A stretch of DNA of 64,000 nt from Mytilus trossulus (lineage: Eukaryota; Mollusca; Bivalvia; Mytilida; Mytilidae), in the NCBI RefSeq assembly GCF_036588685.1, contig NC_086374.1, forward strand, positions 66,090,457 to 66,154,456, written 5' to 3'. This document shows positions 34,251-45,870 of the stretch, piece after piece; position 1 is the stretch's first letter, and each line of letters opens with the position of its first letter. A program made the position numbers and the translations under genes. Under the pieces are notes generated by a model, which was not told the DNA's origin, did not search any database, and worked only from the letters and a program-made list of their open reading frames with translations.

Positions 34251-34373
34251 TCAAAGGAAAAATATAAACCCAAACTCTTCCAAAACGTTGACCGGCATGT
34301 CAGGTTCAACATCTGCCTCGTTGGTTATAATGCGGCTGATGCCAACATCTTCCGGTAACTCATTGGACAACAT
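34251..34373 (-). CDS. Candidate small minus-strand exon or ORF, unknown
   Basis: From ATG at 34373 to TGA at 34251-34253 the minus strand reads 40 codons with an acidic, protein-like composition (MLSNELPEDVGISRI, then NEADVEPDMPVNVLEEFG). It stays open upstream of the ATG for about 70 bases. The last seven codons may instead be intron, because a weak GT follows EEFG. An ETS-type site lies about 105 bases upstream, as for a first exon. No family was recognised. The opposite strand also has a 72-codon frame (34231-34449) that could be the real one; neither is certain. Confidence 0.25.
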   Translation of the reverse strand: MLSNELPEDVGISRIITNEADVEPDMPVNVLEEFGFIFFL

Positions 34374-34476
34374 GACCCCGATTGCCTCATCTCTATTACA
34401 CTTAACAAATTTGAGTGAACACGAACTTCTCTCTAGTGATCGGACTTAAAGTTTAATGTAAAAAAACGGTCCCTTC

Positions 34477-34484
34477 CCGGAAGT
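34477..34484. promoter_or_regulatory. ETS-type site in a possible bidirectional promoter
   Basis: CCGGAAGT sits in a short stretch richer in CG than its surroundings (CGGTCCC, AAGTCGCCG). It lies between the minus-strand candidate exon and the TRAF gene on the plus strand. ETS sites are common in TATA-less, often bidirectional, metazoan promoters. Its use here is inferred from position. Confidence 0.35.
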
Positions 34485-34746
34485 CGCCGTTTTGTTTAAC
34501 CATGCGACAAGAGATAAATTAATAAACGCAGACCCGAACTCGTACTTTTTTTTTTTTTTTTTTGAGGATTTCGTTACAGTCGGCGGAAAAAATAAAAATA
34601 AAAGTAGGAAGCACTACTTTTATTTTTATTCTGAAATCGGACAATGTGGAGTCGGCGGATCTCGTTAAACAGATAATAAAAAAAGTCTGGCCTTATTTTT
34701 CTCAAAAACAATACTTGTATAAGTATGAGAACAGTGTGAGACCTCA

Positions 34747-34865
34747 ATAAACAATTGAAAGATCATGTCTGAATCATTTAAAATCAAGCACAATCCCTCC
34801 CGTTAGGGGTTTAGTGTCATACCATCATAAAATAAACAAGAAGAGCATAATCTGTATCATGCAAT
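34747..34865 (+). repeat. 3' fragment of the TTGAGAATGGAAATGG repeat
   Basis: Matches the tail of the copy at 62358-62945: CACAATCCCTCCCGTTAGGG, GTTTAGTGTCATACCATC and a GTATCATGCAA end. Confidence 0.7.
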
Positions 34866-35035
34866 GATGTAAGTCTGCTCAACAGTACATGTATAAAAGT
34901 TCTGAATTTACTATTTGCATGATCAGAATCAAAATAACAAAATAATTCCAGTGAGACCAACATCTAAAAGATACAGACAACATGAATAAGCATGTTATGC
35001 ATACATATGTACATGACATAATTTTGTAGATATAA

Positions 35036-35135
35036 TATAAAAAAGAAGATGTGGTCTGATTGCCTAGAGCCAACTCTCCATAAGAGACCAAATGGCAAAG
35101 AAATTATCAGCTGTAGTTCACTTAACACTAGTACA
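35036..35135 (+). repeat. GATGTGGTATGATTGCCAAT fragment
   Basis: AGAAGATGTGGTCTGATTGC, AACTCTCCATAAGAGACCAA and AAAGAAATTATCAGCTG, in family order. Confidence 0.7.
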
Positions 35136-35587
35136 GTCTTCAACAATTAGAATGTATATTTAAGACATAACAAGTTTCTATGGGATAGACCACCAAGGAA
35201 TGGAAATAAAAGGAAATCCCTGAACCCAAGTGTTATTTCTCAAAAATTCAAGTTGGCTACCTTGTGTTTCAATAAGATACATGTGTACATGTACAATGTA
35301 TATATATATGAAAAGAAATTTCATAGACAAGTGCTAGCTATACATAGTGTGTTGCATCTTGTTTACCTATTGGTACTGTAAATGAATAAAATGTACATGT
35401 ACATAGTTAACTTTATAAAGAAGTGCATCATCATAATCATATTATTCTTTAAATAAATTGCTAATTTACACAAAATTGTACCCCTCTGCTTTATCCTTGT
35501 ATCCAAGTTGAAAACTAAGTGTCACAGCTTGTTTTTCAATAAATGCAAAAGAAGATAAAGTTTTGTATTTGCTTATTTATGTTACAG

Positions 35588-35769
35588 AAAGAAAGCAAAG
35601 AAAAAAATCAAAAATACCAAGCCATGCAGGCAGGTTATTCCCGAGATGTATTTTCCTCAGGATTTGATACTAAGTTCCTTTGTAACTACTGTGGTAATAT
35701 ACTAAGGGACCCAGTACAAAGTTACTGTGGACATAGATTTTGCAGAGCATGTATACAAGGTCTTGTAAG
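35588..35769 (+). CDS. TRAF: TRAF exon 1 (first found): RING N-half
   Basis: Acceptor GTTACAG ends at 35587 and donor AG|GTAAGT follows 35769. It encodes CNYC, YCGHRFC and RACIQGLV. The frame is open from the acceptor, and the probable start ATG is at 35624. A non-coding 5' exon is implied by the acceptor. Confidence 0.85.
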
Positions 35770-38700
35770 GTAAGTCTAAATGTTAGATATCGATGTGCCT
35801 GATTTTTTTCTCTCAAATTATTGGACTATTTACAAACAAGCAAACAGTGAGCATCTTTGGAGGTGTATTATTAATGGTCTGTGTTCAGTATGTTTTTGTT
35901 TAGTTCATGGGATGAATGATATGATACACAATTTAGTTAGAATTGAAAAATATGTTTAGCAAATAGAAGACTTGAGGCAGCAACAACAATTACAATTATT
36001 TATTTCAATAAACTTTTAGTTATATAAATTTAAAAATGTAGGCATTCTTTTGTATGGTCACTCACAGTTCTAATCATTTGTTTGTACAACATACCTGCAT
36101 TCAATAGAAGCTCGATTTGAACTACTTTTGCAGTATCATATGACGTTTTTTGTAGTTCTGGAGATCAAAGAGTCCAATGTCTTCAGTGTTTAACAGAAGG
36201 AAATGCTGATGAAGAATACAGTTTCATCAACCAAGATCAGGTATCAAATTTATTTAAAGAATGACTGTAATATTTTTTCTGTCTATGAAGAAATAACATA
36301 AAAAATTTGATTCACACTGTATACCGGCGTAGAGGGTTATTTAACAGTGTGCACCACATTTTTTTTAATGTTATTTCGAATAGACAGAAAAAAATATTAC
36401 AGTCATTTCTTATAATTTAATTTTCAATTCCATTTTAAACGGTAGAAAACCATGAAAAAAACGTTGATGACGTCATGGTCACATGACTAAATTATGTCTA
36501 TGGGCTCATAACAAAGTAATGTCACCCAATCAGAAGATGAGTTACATCCAAAATTAAATTATTTAAGTATGGTTGTTTTAGCTGTCTGACCATAAATATT
36601 TAGGTGAATGTAACACAAACAAGCTAAATGGTGCTACTCACTTTGTTTATCATGTTTATTTAGGATTTCCTTTGAGAACCAACATATTATACCACTTCTA
36701 TATATTTTGTCAACTTTGGTGGTGTTGCTACAAAGTAAGGCATTTTTTTAAGTGTAAAGGAGGAAATTTAAGATTAAGACAGTAAAATAAGTGTTCTAAA
36801 AGAAGTACAAGTAATACCAGAGGGAAAGTCAAACTCATAGACATAAAAATGATCATTCTATATATGAGAGTGGGGAGGGTAACAAGCATTTCTGTGGTCA
36901 CAGTACACAATACACAATATACAATATACAGTACACAATTGGTAAGTTTGCTGAGAGTTGATGAGTTAATCTTTATATCAAGGTAAGTATTGATGATGAT
37001 AGGGGAGATGTTAAACAACAGCCCTATTTTAAAGATTTGTAAACAGTCTACATTTTGTACATAAACATTCAACAAAGCAAATGGCTAATGGCAAGATCTG
37101 ATTTAAATAAAGGGACTTTTATATACGAATAAATTAATTGTTTTGATCTTATTTGTAGATATTTCCAGACATGGCTGTTAAGAGAGAAATGTCTAGTATT
37201 GAATCTAAGTGTGTTAATCCTGGTTGTAACTGGAAGGGAAATTTCAAACAATATGAGGTACATATTACATGTATTCTAATAACACAAGTGTGTTAATACA
37301 ACAAGGTTTATTTTCAGTAAGTAGAACAATTAAAAATAATTGCAATGTTAGCTATAGACGATAAATATGTCTTTCAAAAATAAATCAAAATTCAGAAAGT
37401 GATAAGATTTGTATCATACATTAATTTCCTAATTTCCTATATGTAATAGAATATAAGATTATAGTCATTTTAAGAATATATCCTTGTATAAGGTTACAGT
37501 GAAATGGGAAATTTCTGAGTGCTTTTATTATTGTGTTTTGTGGAACACCAGAGAAATATGTGAGATTATTCATTACAATTTCCAGAAATGCTAAATACCA
37601 AAATATAGAAGAAAAAGAATTGGAAATAATCAAATTTTGCAAAAAATTGTGAATTTGAAGGTACTGTATGGGTATACATTTAAAATTGTTCAAACACAAA
37701 TGATTCACATTTCTGAAGTGACCTTGTTTAGTAATCAATCTTCAGTAATTTGTACTAAAGAAAAATAAACTTAATATTTTGACTTTTTAATAACATTGTG
37801 TTTGCTAGGCACATTTTAAAGAATGCAAGTACCAAGCCAGTCCATGCACCCAGTGTGGGAATCTGATTACTGCATCCAAGTTAAATGACCACATGAAAAA
37901 TGATTGTCCGATGAGACGAGTTAAATGTAAACATTGTAATGCCGAGGTTGTTCAACAAGATTTAGATACAGTAAGTAGAAGCAAGTTGTAGGTAAAGTTA
38001 AATATAAATAAGAAGATGTGGTATGATTGCCAATGCGACAACTATCCACAAAGACCAAAATGACACAGACATTAACAACTATAGGTCACCGTACGGCCTG
38101 CAACAATGAGCAAAGCCCATACTGCATAGTCAGCTATAAAAGGCCCCGATAAGACAATGTAAAACAATTCAAACGAGAAAACTGACGGCCTTATTTATGT
38201 AAAAAAATGAACAAAAAAACAAATATATAACACATAAATGTTCAATGTTCAATGTGAATCATTCATAAATTAACTGTTGGATTCTTCATTTGTGGGTAAA
38301 GATTGCTAAATCTTCCAAGGTTTATCACAACTGTTGAGATACACAAAAAATAAGGCATTAATCATTTAAGACACTCTAAGCATCCTATCTATGAGACCAG
38401 AAATTTATCAATAAAACATTTACTCAGAATATTGTTCTAAGAATATCAATGATGACATCGTTAAAGTAGTAGTATTTCAAATCGGAGTTATCTTCCTTCG
38501 TCAGTAATTTAAGTTGCATCTACTCCATTTTACTTTCCACTGATAAATAAAGGTGGTACCCAACACCTTCACTAAAATTAATTTGGCTCGATTAATTTTC
38601 ATAAAATTTTGACAAAGTATTAACCTTAACCCTTGGACAAAAATATAAAAATTAAAAAAAATATGAACCAACCATCTTTTAAGAAAAATTACACTGGTTA

Positions 38701-41700
38701 TATAACAGTTTGAAAAACACTAATTTTGATAATTGAGAAGCTTAATATTGCCTTCACCACGCAACGTAATATAAACGTTTAGCTGATTTTACAGAGTTAT
38801 CTCCCTGTAGTGTTAGGTACCACCTTATAGCAATATTTACCCCTTAGTGCTTAAAAGCACTTTGATTAATTGTGAGTCACCAACAGGTAGTTGCACATTT
38901 GTATTAGCTTTACATTTCAATGAATATATTTAACAGTTCTCACCCTTTTGTCGCTTGGCTTTTTCTGATATAAAAAAAAATATATATTGTGCATGTATAT
39001 TATGAATTTCCTTCTGTTGTTTAATTTGAATGTAACAACACTTTTATAATTGAGTATTCATCAGAGAAAAAAGAAACAAAAATATATATTTTTTTGGCGG
39101 AAATATAACTTATATGATTTTTGCAGACACACCAGAATGAGTGCCCTAAGTATCCTCTGAAGTGTGACTCATGTGGAAAAAAGAAAATAACAAGAGAAAA
39201 GGCATGTATATGATACATATCAGTGTATTTGGAGATTACAAATGTAAACAAATACCCTGTGTTCTTAGATAGATATAGGAAGATGTGGTATGAGTGCCAA
39301 TGAGACAACTCTCCATCCAAGTAACAATTTAATAAAAGTAAACCATTTATATAGGTCAAGGTACAGCCTCCAACACAGAGCCTTTGCTCACACAGAACAG
39401 CAAGCTTAAAAGAGCCTAAAAAATTACTAGTGTGAAACCATTTAAACAGGCAAACCAACGGTTTTATCTATATAAAAAAATAATTCCCTGTAATATAGGA
39501 AAATAAGTAGAATTCAAGACATGTGTTAAAGGTTATTCCATCCTGAATTTTTGTGTGTATTGTTTTTTTTTCTTAAAAATTCTTTATTCATATTCCATAT
39601 CAACCAAATACATGTATACATAAAAATCTTAATGTGTATTGATGTTTGATTTGAAACATGTTCTAGTTACAATATTTGTTTTTAACTTTTAATTGGACAA
39701 TAAGAAAGTTGCATTATGTACATTCATCCTTAATAAAAAAGAATCCGTACATTTTTTGGAATAATGGAAACTATGTGCACATCATTATCAGACATAGATT
39801 AAACCTCCCTACGACATGGACCTTCATATTTTGGTAATGCATGGATAGACTTGTTACAGGCAGGAATACACATATTGCCTAGTATTTGTGGGTGCTGTTT
39901 TCAGTAAAAACTTTGAGACATTCAAATTTGATATTGGTTGAAAAGACACAGCCACATGTACAGTAATAGCTATGTTTACACACTTTCAAATAAACATAGA
40001 ATATACATTATAAAAGAGGTTTGAAAACAAATACAAGCAGACAAAAATCATGTGTTAAAAAATATAAAAAGACAAAAAAGATACTTGCATGTAAACAAAC
40101 ACAACAAGACAAACAAGATACTCATGTGTAAACAAACATTTATTTAAAAAATGATAAAAGAAATTTTACTTTTTAAGTATATTGCCATTACATTAATAAT
40201 GTGTTCTCTTAGTTTATGACCCCCAAGGGTGACTGGGGTATAGAAATATGGTCACTTGGTCTTCTCCCGACCGGCAGTAAAATGTTTGCTGAAGTGGGAC
40301 GTCGTTTGGCTGTGCAGGATGTATCATGTTCGCAGTCACGTCCGCTCAGAAGGGGGATGTTAAATCTTATGCCTTGTGTAAAGAGAGTGCCACGCTCTTT
40401 GCACCTGAAGAACCCTTGCAAAAACTCTTTTGAGGGGTCCGTAGGTGGCCTTTAGCAAGGCAAAATTTATGTCCCTATCCAAGATACCCTCATTTTCCAG
40501 TGACAGTCCAAATTTCCCCGACCATCATCCCAGATGGCCTCTATCGTATCAATCTACCTTAATCCTATTGTATTTATTGTGAACTTGTTCTCGTCCTGAA
40601 TATGCATGAACTATTTGCCACTGGACGTTAAACAAAAAACAATCAATTAATCAATCTTAGTTTATGAAGAGGATATAACATGTAAGAATTATTATGTTGT
40701 TTTTAAAATTACTAAAATATGTAAATAATACAGTAAATAAAATTGAGAATGAAAATGGAGAATGTGTGAAAGAGACAACTAGACCATAGAGCAGACAACA
40801 GACCAAAGTCCACCAATTAGTCTTCAATTCAGTGAATGTATCATAATAATGTTAACTAACTAATTTACCTTATTTATACAGATGCAACAACACATTGATA
40901 AAGAGTGTGCCAACCAAAAAATACAATGTCCAGTACCTAATTGTGAAAAGGTAACTAAAATTATTTGTTATTAGTCAAGAGGAAAGCAAGGACCAGTACA
41001 AAGATATAAAACGAGTACACCTTACTGTGAATTCATTTATTTATGTGGGGCATCAATTTTCAGGAATTAAGGAAAACTTACATTTTTGTGGATATTTAAT
41101 TTCATGGTTTTGGCAATTTCTGCATACAAAGCCTATAGATAGTTTATAATTCATTGAATATTTATAAATTTGTGGTTCAAATGAAAAACCATGAAAATTG
41201 GTATCCAACTAATAAAAATTAATCCACAGTATTCTTTTAGTTCGCTCTGTGGCTAACAGTAACAAGTTTATAACAAAATATACAGTGTTAGACCATGACT
41301 GCAAAACAATATTTTCAATATGATTTAGATAGCAACATCATGCATTGTCTTTGATATTTAGAATTTTACATTTTAGTAAATCGTTTTGAGTTGTATTGTG
41401 TTGCAAGAGAATATTTTCACTTTTGCAGTATCTTTTATATTATTTGAAACAAAGATTACAAAACTGTAAATTCAGAAAGTATTGTGATTTTATAAGGATT
41501 GACAAAATGAGAAATTAATTATTGTGATTTCAGGAAAATCTGAATTAAGATATCTGTACCTAAAATCAGTATCTAGTTCGCATTATTGCAAAACTCATCA
41601 AGTTGCATTAAGGATGTTTTTAAATTTTTGCTAGATACTCAGAATCTTTAGTTTTATCCATAAACAGTTTGCCATTTAAAATGTTGTCCAATAACCCTTC

Positions 41701-44700
41701 TACTTTTTCCATAATTTGATTCTTACAAAATCCTTGTTATTTTTCATCCTTTTTCAAGAAAATAGGTGCCAATGATAAAGATATGGAAAAAAAACCTAGC
41801 GAGAATTATTTCGGGCCAAATTGTTGATGGCTTATAGCTCGAATACCAGCACACAAACCCTCAATATTTTCCTGCCTTTTTAGATTCTCTATTTATATAC
41901 TCACAATTTATAATAGCCTTTTGAAAAGCTTGTTCTTTTGAAACAGAGCAGCAAACATCCTTAATAAAAAACCTCTTCATAGTTTCTGAATTTGCAGTAA
42001 GCTTTATAAAAGAAGTCAGTTACATGTTATGTATTATTAGTTCCATAAAAAGTAATAACTATTTCAGCATATAACAAAGGTAATTAACATCATTTCCTCT
42101 TAAACTTTCATAACTGCTTCAAAAATGGCCAGTGCATTGCATTTTATAATCTTTTCAGGTGACTCTTTTCACTCAACAATTCAGACATCATAAGTAAAGT
42201 GAATAGAGAGCTCCTTCTAGGAACTTTTATCATTGCAGTAAAAGTTAAAATTGTAAAATTTGAAAAATAATTCATCATCTTAGTAAAAATCAAAGAGAAC
42301 AGCATTGATTGTTATGCAGTTTTAACCAATATAAAGTTTTTAAATACTGTAGTAAAACATTTTGGGGGGCATTATAATACAAGATGTTACACTATTAGGT
42401 CAACTGGCACAAAATTGCAGTCTATTTGCCAATTTGATTCTGTTATTACACTCTTTTAAAACAAATTACTTCCCTTTGTCAAACATAGAATGGTTCTTTA
42501 ATGGACAAAATTGGCTTTTGTCCATGCATAGCATGATCAGTAATTTTATCAAATTTTTCATTAAAAATAATTTCTGATGTCAAAGTATTTAGCTTCATAA
42601 CAAATTAATGTAATTAAAATATTTGAAAAACTTAAAGGTTACTGACATTACGCACAAGTAAATTTGCTCTTTCTGCTAGGTCTCCATTGAAAATAAAAAT
42701 TAGTATCCCTCATAAGAGAGACACTTAAAAAAGGGATCTCTAATTACAGGGTCAATTACGGGAATTGGCAAATAGATTATTGTAGTAAAATCATGTGATA
42801 AGGGATTGGTCTATTGTCTGCAATTGATTGATGGATGCTTAACCTGTATTCCCTGCAACATGGGGATTCTCCTAGCTTGATATAACAGTTGTCAAATTAT
42901 AGCAAATAAATCTGATAATGAAATTTCAGTAGTATATTTAAACCATTTGTATCATTAAACTGTAAAATTTTATGACTTTTATGGAGAAATGATGTGTTGA
43001 TATTCAATATGAGAAACAAAATAATTTAAACATTATAGGGGTCATGGGGAACATTAGTTAATAAAACTGAAGCTTAATAAGTGACACTCATATTTTTTAC
43101 TTTCTCAAACAAACAGGATTATTTATTTTTTTAAATGGGGAAACATTGTGGAATTTATTGATTACTTATTTCCAGTTATAACAACAACAAAAAACAGAAT
43201 TTAAAAGCTGTCTATAAATGTTTACACATATCAATCTATTTCTTTCTCTTTTTATACCTGAAATATAATTCATCCAGCTTTTTTCTCTCTACTATTTTTC
43301 TTACTAGATTTAAAACTTTGTTCATGAATTATTATAACAGCTGGCATGTTAACGTGATATTTATAGAACTTAAGGATGAATAGTTATAAGATTCTATATT
43401 ACTCTAGTATGATTATGAATGGACAACTTTTACATTCCTGCACTTAACCTGTACATTTCCTGAATCACAATGCTTTTGTTACTACATCACATTAAGATTT
43501 GGTCTACAAGCATAACTCATTGAAAAAACAGACTTGCAATTGGTCTATGAGTGTTCTCTTATAGATAGCTAATAATTGTGTTATGTGATGTCTGCCTTAA
43601 TCAGTGAAGGGAATAAATAATTATAATTTGCTTGTTAATATTGCCTATATTTTTTTCAAAAATGAAAGTATGGTATGATGTTATCTGTACGTTTGTTGGT
43701 TCAAGCACATCTAGTAATAAAACAACTTTGCTTCGACAGATTTTCATGAAAGGTTTACACAAATTAAAGACAATTTACAAAAGACAAGCAAATTAGGTTT
43801 ACAGTAGATATGGGTCTGAATTTAAAACTATTGAATTATTATTACTTTTGCAAAATGAAGTGTTTTTTTAAAAGATAATAAAAAGCATTGTCTAGAAGCT
43901 ATTTTTATATCTACAGGTTGTGCGAAATTGCAGATTTTATATAGATCATATATGTACATAAAAAAAATTAAAAAATTTGGTGATTACAAATAAACCTATG
44001 ATAGATTTCTAAAATATAATTTCTTAAGAAAGCTTAAATAAAAATGCATTTTAAAAATAAAAGTAAGTGTCACATGACCATTTCTTGCTACAATAACAAT
44101 AAATAAATTATCTGACCATTGTCTTATAAAGTTCAATTATCTAGAGTTAACTTCCCTTGTATTGCTAAGTTAAATATAAAGCAAATTAAACATGAAAATA
44201 TTCATCATTAATAAAAATAAACTTTATAAAAATGAAAAAAAACTCTTGTATTTCAATATGTACTTAAGTAAAGCTACCAAAAAATATTTCAATACTTACA
44301 AGTTAAGTGCAACTGTTTCACATCTAGGTGCATTCAACTAGTTATATGACAGATTTCCATCACAACAAATATATATCTAATTGTTTGTTATTTGGAAATA
44401 CCTCGCATACTCTTACTCTCTATTTATTAATTGGATGATAAATTTCTTTTTTCTTATAAACATATGATGGAATTTGTCTTAATTATTTTAGCAAAAGAGT
44501 TAAGTACAGCTATTTGTAGGATCCAGGCAGGGGGTGATTCATGTATGTCTCAGAACTGCTTTATTCTTTTATATAATAGGCAGCTAAGATTGAAATAAAG
44601 TTTGGAAGCTTTTTTTTTTAATTTTCTTGAACGGTTGCTATGGAAACATGCAGCCATTTTTTTTAGGAATTTATGATGAAATCAGGCATGAAAATTGGAA

Positions 44701-45870
44701 AATGTCTACTTTTTGGTTGCAGCATTATTCATTTAAAAAAAGTTATAGTCTTTATGTTTATGAGTTTTCAAATATTGTCTTTGATGGGACAAGATAATAA
44801 TATTGTTTACATGTTTGATTATCTTGCAGGTTGATAGAAATAAATTTGTAAACCATGTGGAACAAAAGGCAGGGTTACATATTGTTCATAATTTGGAACA
44901 AGTTACTGCTATAGGTGAAAAAGTTGCACAGATTGTGGCTCACCTTGAAAATACACAGTCAGCAAATAATGCAAGTGTAATAACAGAGCTGAGAAGCAAA
45001 GTTCAAGAACAGGAACAAGCTATTAGAACGATTATGACGACAGGAGGAGGTGGTGGAGGAACAGGATCAGGATCAGTTGCCGGAGGAGCCGATGTAGGAA
45101 ACATGATGCAAAAGTTTCAGGCATTAGAAATCAAGACTGGTACATATGAAGGAATTGTAACAACACTGCATAGGGAAATAGAGAGATGTATCACAGCTAT
45201 TGAAAATATGGAAAGACAGCGACAACAAGAGAGAGAACAAGTCAATAATGATGCAGAAAAAATAAAACAGCTTGAGGCAAAGTTACACATGAAAGAAGTT
45301 ATCATAGCAGAACATGCACTGAAAATATCTAACCTTGAAACAACAGTTTATGATGGAAACTTAATGTGGAGGATACCTGAGTGGACAAAGAAGCGCAGGG
45401 AAGCAGTTAGTGGGCAATGTACCAGTATCTATTCAACTGCATTCTATACATCTAGGTCAGGTTACAAGATGTGTGTCAGGCTGTATCCAAATGGTGATGG
45501 GATGGGCAAAGGAACGCATGTATCCATCTTCTTTGTCATAATGAGGGGGAATTATGATGCTTTATTAGGATGGCCTTTCGGTCATAGGGTCATCTTCAGA
45601 ATGATTGACCAAGGACAAAATGGCAATCACCTGATTGATTCCTTTAGACCAGACCCATCAAGTACGTCTTTTAAAAGACCAACCTCTGAAATGAACATTG
45701 CTAGTGGTTGTCCATTATTTATGCCATTATCGAAACTGGATGATCCGAGTGTTTCTTATGTTAAAGATGATGTAATGTATGTCAATGTTTGCTTAGACAT
45801 TTCTGAAGGTAGGAGAAACCCAGCTCTTGATCCTGGAACAGGACCTGATCGTAGTTTGAAGAGCAAATAA
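35624..45870 (+). CDS. TRAF: TRAF2/3-like signalling adaptor and E3 ligase (7 exons, 558 aa)
   Basis: Exons at 35624-35769, 36156-36240, 37159-37257, 37809-37970, 39127-39201, 40882-40950 and 44830-45870 join in frame to 558 codons, close to vertebrate TRAF3 and TRAF5. The RING finger uses C20, C23, C35, H37, C40, C43, C57 and C60. Three to four TRAF-type zinc fingers fill about 90-215. A coiled coil follows (230-385), broken by a glycine stretch at 284-303. The MATH/TRAF-C domain runs from about 386 and has YKMCVRLYPNGDGMGKGTH, FFVIMRG, YDALLGWPF and MNIASGCPLF. Members bind TNF-receptor or adaptor tails as trimers and ubiquitinate partners in NF-kB and interferon-type pathways. The start at 35624 (GCCATGC) is the first ATG in the RING exon; a coding upstream exon is possible because the frame is open before it. 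Which paralogue it is remains unsettled. Confidence 0.9.
36156..36240 (+). CDS. TRAF: TRAF exon 2: RING C-half
   Basis: Completes a split Ser codon and encodes SGDQRVQCLQCLTEG. Acceptor TTTTTTGTAG, donor CAG|GTATCA. It supplies the last two RING cysteines. Confidence 0.88.
36258..36411. repeat. MITE in TRAF intron 2
   Basis: Arms of about 50 bp, AGAATGACTGTAATATTTTT at the left and its complement AATATTACAGTCATTTCT at the right, around a 55-base centre. It begins about 17 bases after the exon 2 donor. Confidence 0.8.
37159..37257 (+). CDS. TRAF: TRAF exon 3: first TRAF zinc finger start
   Basis: 33 codons in phase 0, including CVNPGCNWKGNFKQYE. Acceptor TTATTTGTAG, donor GAG|GTACAT. Confidence 0.88.
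37809..37970 (+). CDS. TRAF: TRAF exon 4: zinc fingers
   Basis: 54 codons in phase 0 with HFKECKYQASPCTQCG, HMKNDCP and VKCKHCNAEV. Acceptor TTTGCTAG, donor ACA|GTAAGT. Confidence 0.9.
38005..38235 (+). repeat. GATGTGGTATGATTGCCAAT family, in TRAF intron 4
   Basis: Well-preserved copy: AAGATGTGGTATGATTGCCA, GGTCACCGTACGGCCTGCAA, CATAGTCAGCTATAAAAGGC and AACGAGAAAACTGACGGCC. Confidence 0.85.
38470..38880. repeat. Remnant of the TATACGACCGCA family with a nested MITE
   Basis: Left blocks GGAGTTATCTTCCTTCGTC and CCACTGATAAATAA, and the right block AAAAGCACTTTGATTA, match the family. The middle (38550-38826) is a separate MITE with AAGGTGGTACC at one end and GGTACCACCTT at the other. Confidence 0.6.
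38550..38826. repeat. AAGGTGGTACC MITE
   Basis: Termini AAGGTGGTACCCAACAC and GTGTTAGGTACCACCTT form an imperfect inverted repeat. The interior has AGAGTTATCTCCCTGTAG near the right end. 277 bp, no frame. Confidence 0.75.
39127..39201 (+). CDS. TRAF: TRAF exon 5: zinc finger, GC donor
   Basis: 25 codons in phase 0 with HQNECPKYPLKCDSCGKK. Acceptor TTTTTGCAG. The frame-keeping donor is AAG|GCATGT, a GC-AG intron. The nearest GT, four bases on, would break the frame. Confidence 0.85.
39262..39480 (+). repeat. GTGCCAATGAGACAAC subfamily, in TRAF intron 5
   Basis: ATAGATATAGGAAGATGTGG, AACTCTCCATCCAAGTAAC, GTCAAGGTACAGCCTCCAAC and CAGGCAAACCAACGG. A 145-codon minus-strand frame here is a by-product of the repeat. 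Confidence 0.8.
40214..40655 (+). repeat. SINE-like element in TRAF intron 5
   Basis: Begins TATGACCCCCAAGGGTGACT and ends with TATTTGCCACTGGACGTTAA and an AATCAATTAATCAAT tail, a tail type remembered from molluscan SINEs. GC is higher than the intron. A degraded relative is at about 55430-55565. An RNA polymerase III B box was not identified, so the SINE class is uncertain. Confidence 0.6.
40738..40835 (+). repeat. TTGAGAATGGAAATGG repeat, 5' fragment
   Basis: AAATTGAGAATGAAAATGGA, GTGAAAGAGACAACTAGACC and CCACCAATTAGTCTTCAAT. Lies in TRAF intron 5, shortly before exon 6. Confidence 0.75.
40882..40950 (+). CDS. TRAF: TRAF exon 6: zinc finger
   Basis: 23 codons in phase 0 with MQQHIDKECANQKIQCPVP. 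Acceptor TTTATACAG, donor AAG|GTAACT. Confidence 0.88.
41025..41229. repeat. CTGTGGATTCATT MITE, copy 3
   Basis: CTGTGAATTCATT at the left and AATTAATCCACAG at the right, each with one change from the family terminus and flanked by TA. More decayed than the other copies. Lies in TRAF intron 6, 74 bases after exon 6. Confidence 0.8.
41230..44829 (+). other. TRAF intron 6, no further feature seen
   Basis: 3.6 kb of AT-rich intron without recognised repeats or exons. The 71-codon frame at 42362-42577 has no supporting features. Confidence 0.6.
44830..45870 (+). CDS. TRAF: TRAF exon 7: coiled coil and MATH domain
   Basis: 346 codons plus TAA, with acceptor ATCTTGCAG. It starts VDRNKFVNHVEQKAGLH, then coiled coil with a Gly-rich insert, then MATH. 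Having the whole coiled coil and MATH domain in one exon is a simple arrangement for the family. Confidence 0.92.
   Translation, partial: VDRNKFVNHVEQKAGLHIVHNLEQVTAIGEKVAQIVAHLENTQSANNASVITELRSKVQEQEQAIRTIMTTGGGGGGTGSGSVAGGADVGNMMQKFQALEIKTGTYEGIVTTLHREIERCITAIENMERQRQQEREQVNNDAEKIKQLEAKLHMKEVIIAEHALKISNLETTVYDGNLMWRIPEWTKKRREAVSGQCTSIYSTAFYTSRSGYKMCVRLYPNGDGMGKGTHVSIFFVIMRGNYDALLGWPFGHRVIFRMIDQGQNGNHLIDSFRPDPSSTSFKRPTSEMNIASGCPLFMPLSKLDDPSVSYVKDDVMYVNVCLDISEGRRNPALDPGTGPDRSLKSK

Noticed and set aside
34231..34449. 72-codon plus-strand frame
   Set aside because: Composition is less protein-like than the minus-strand reading of the same bases; kept only as an alternative.
39021..39458. 145-codon minus-strand frame
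   Set aside because: Lies over a dispersed repeat and opposite TRAF exon 5.
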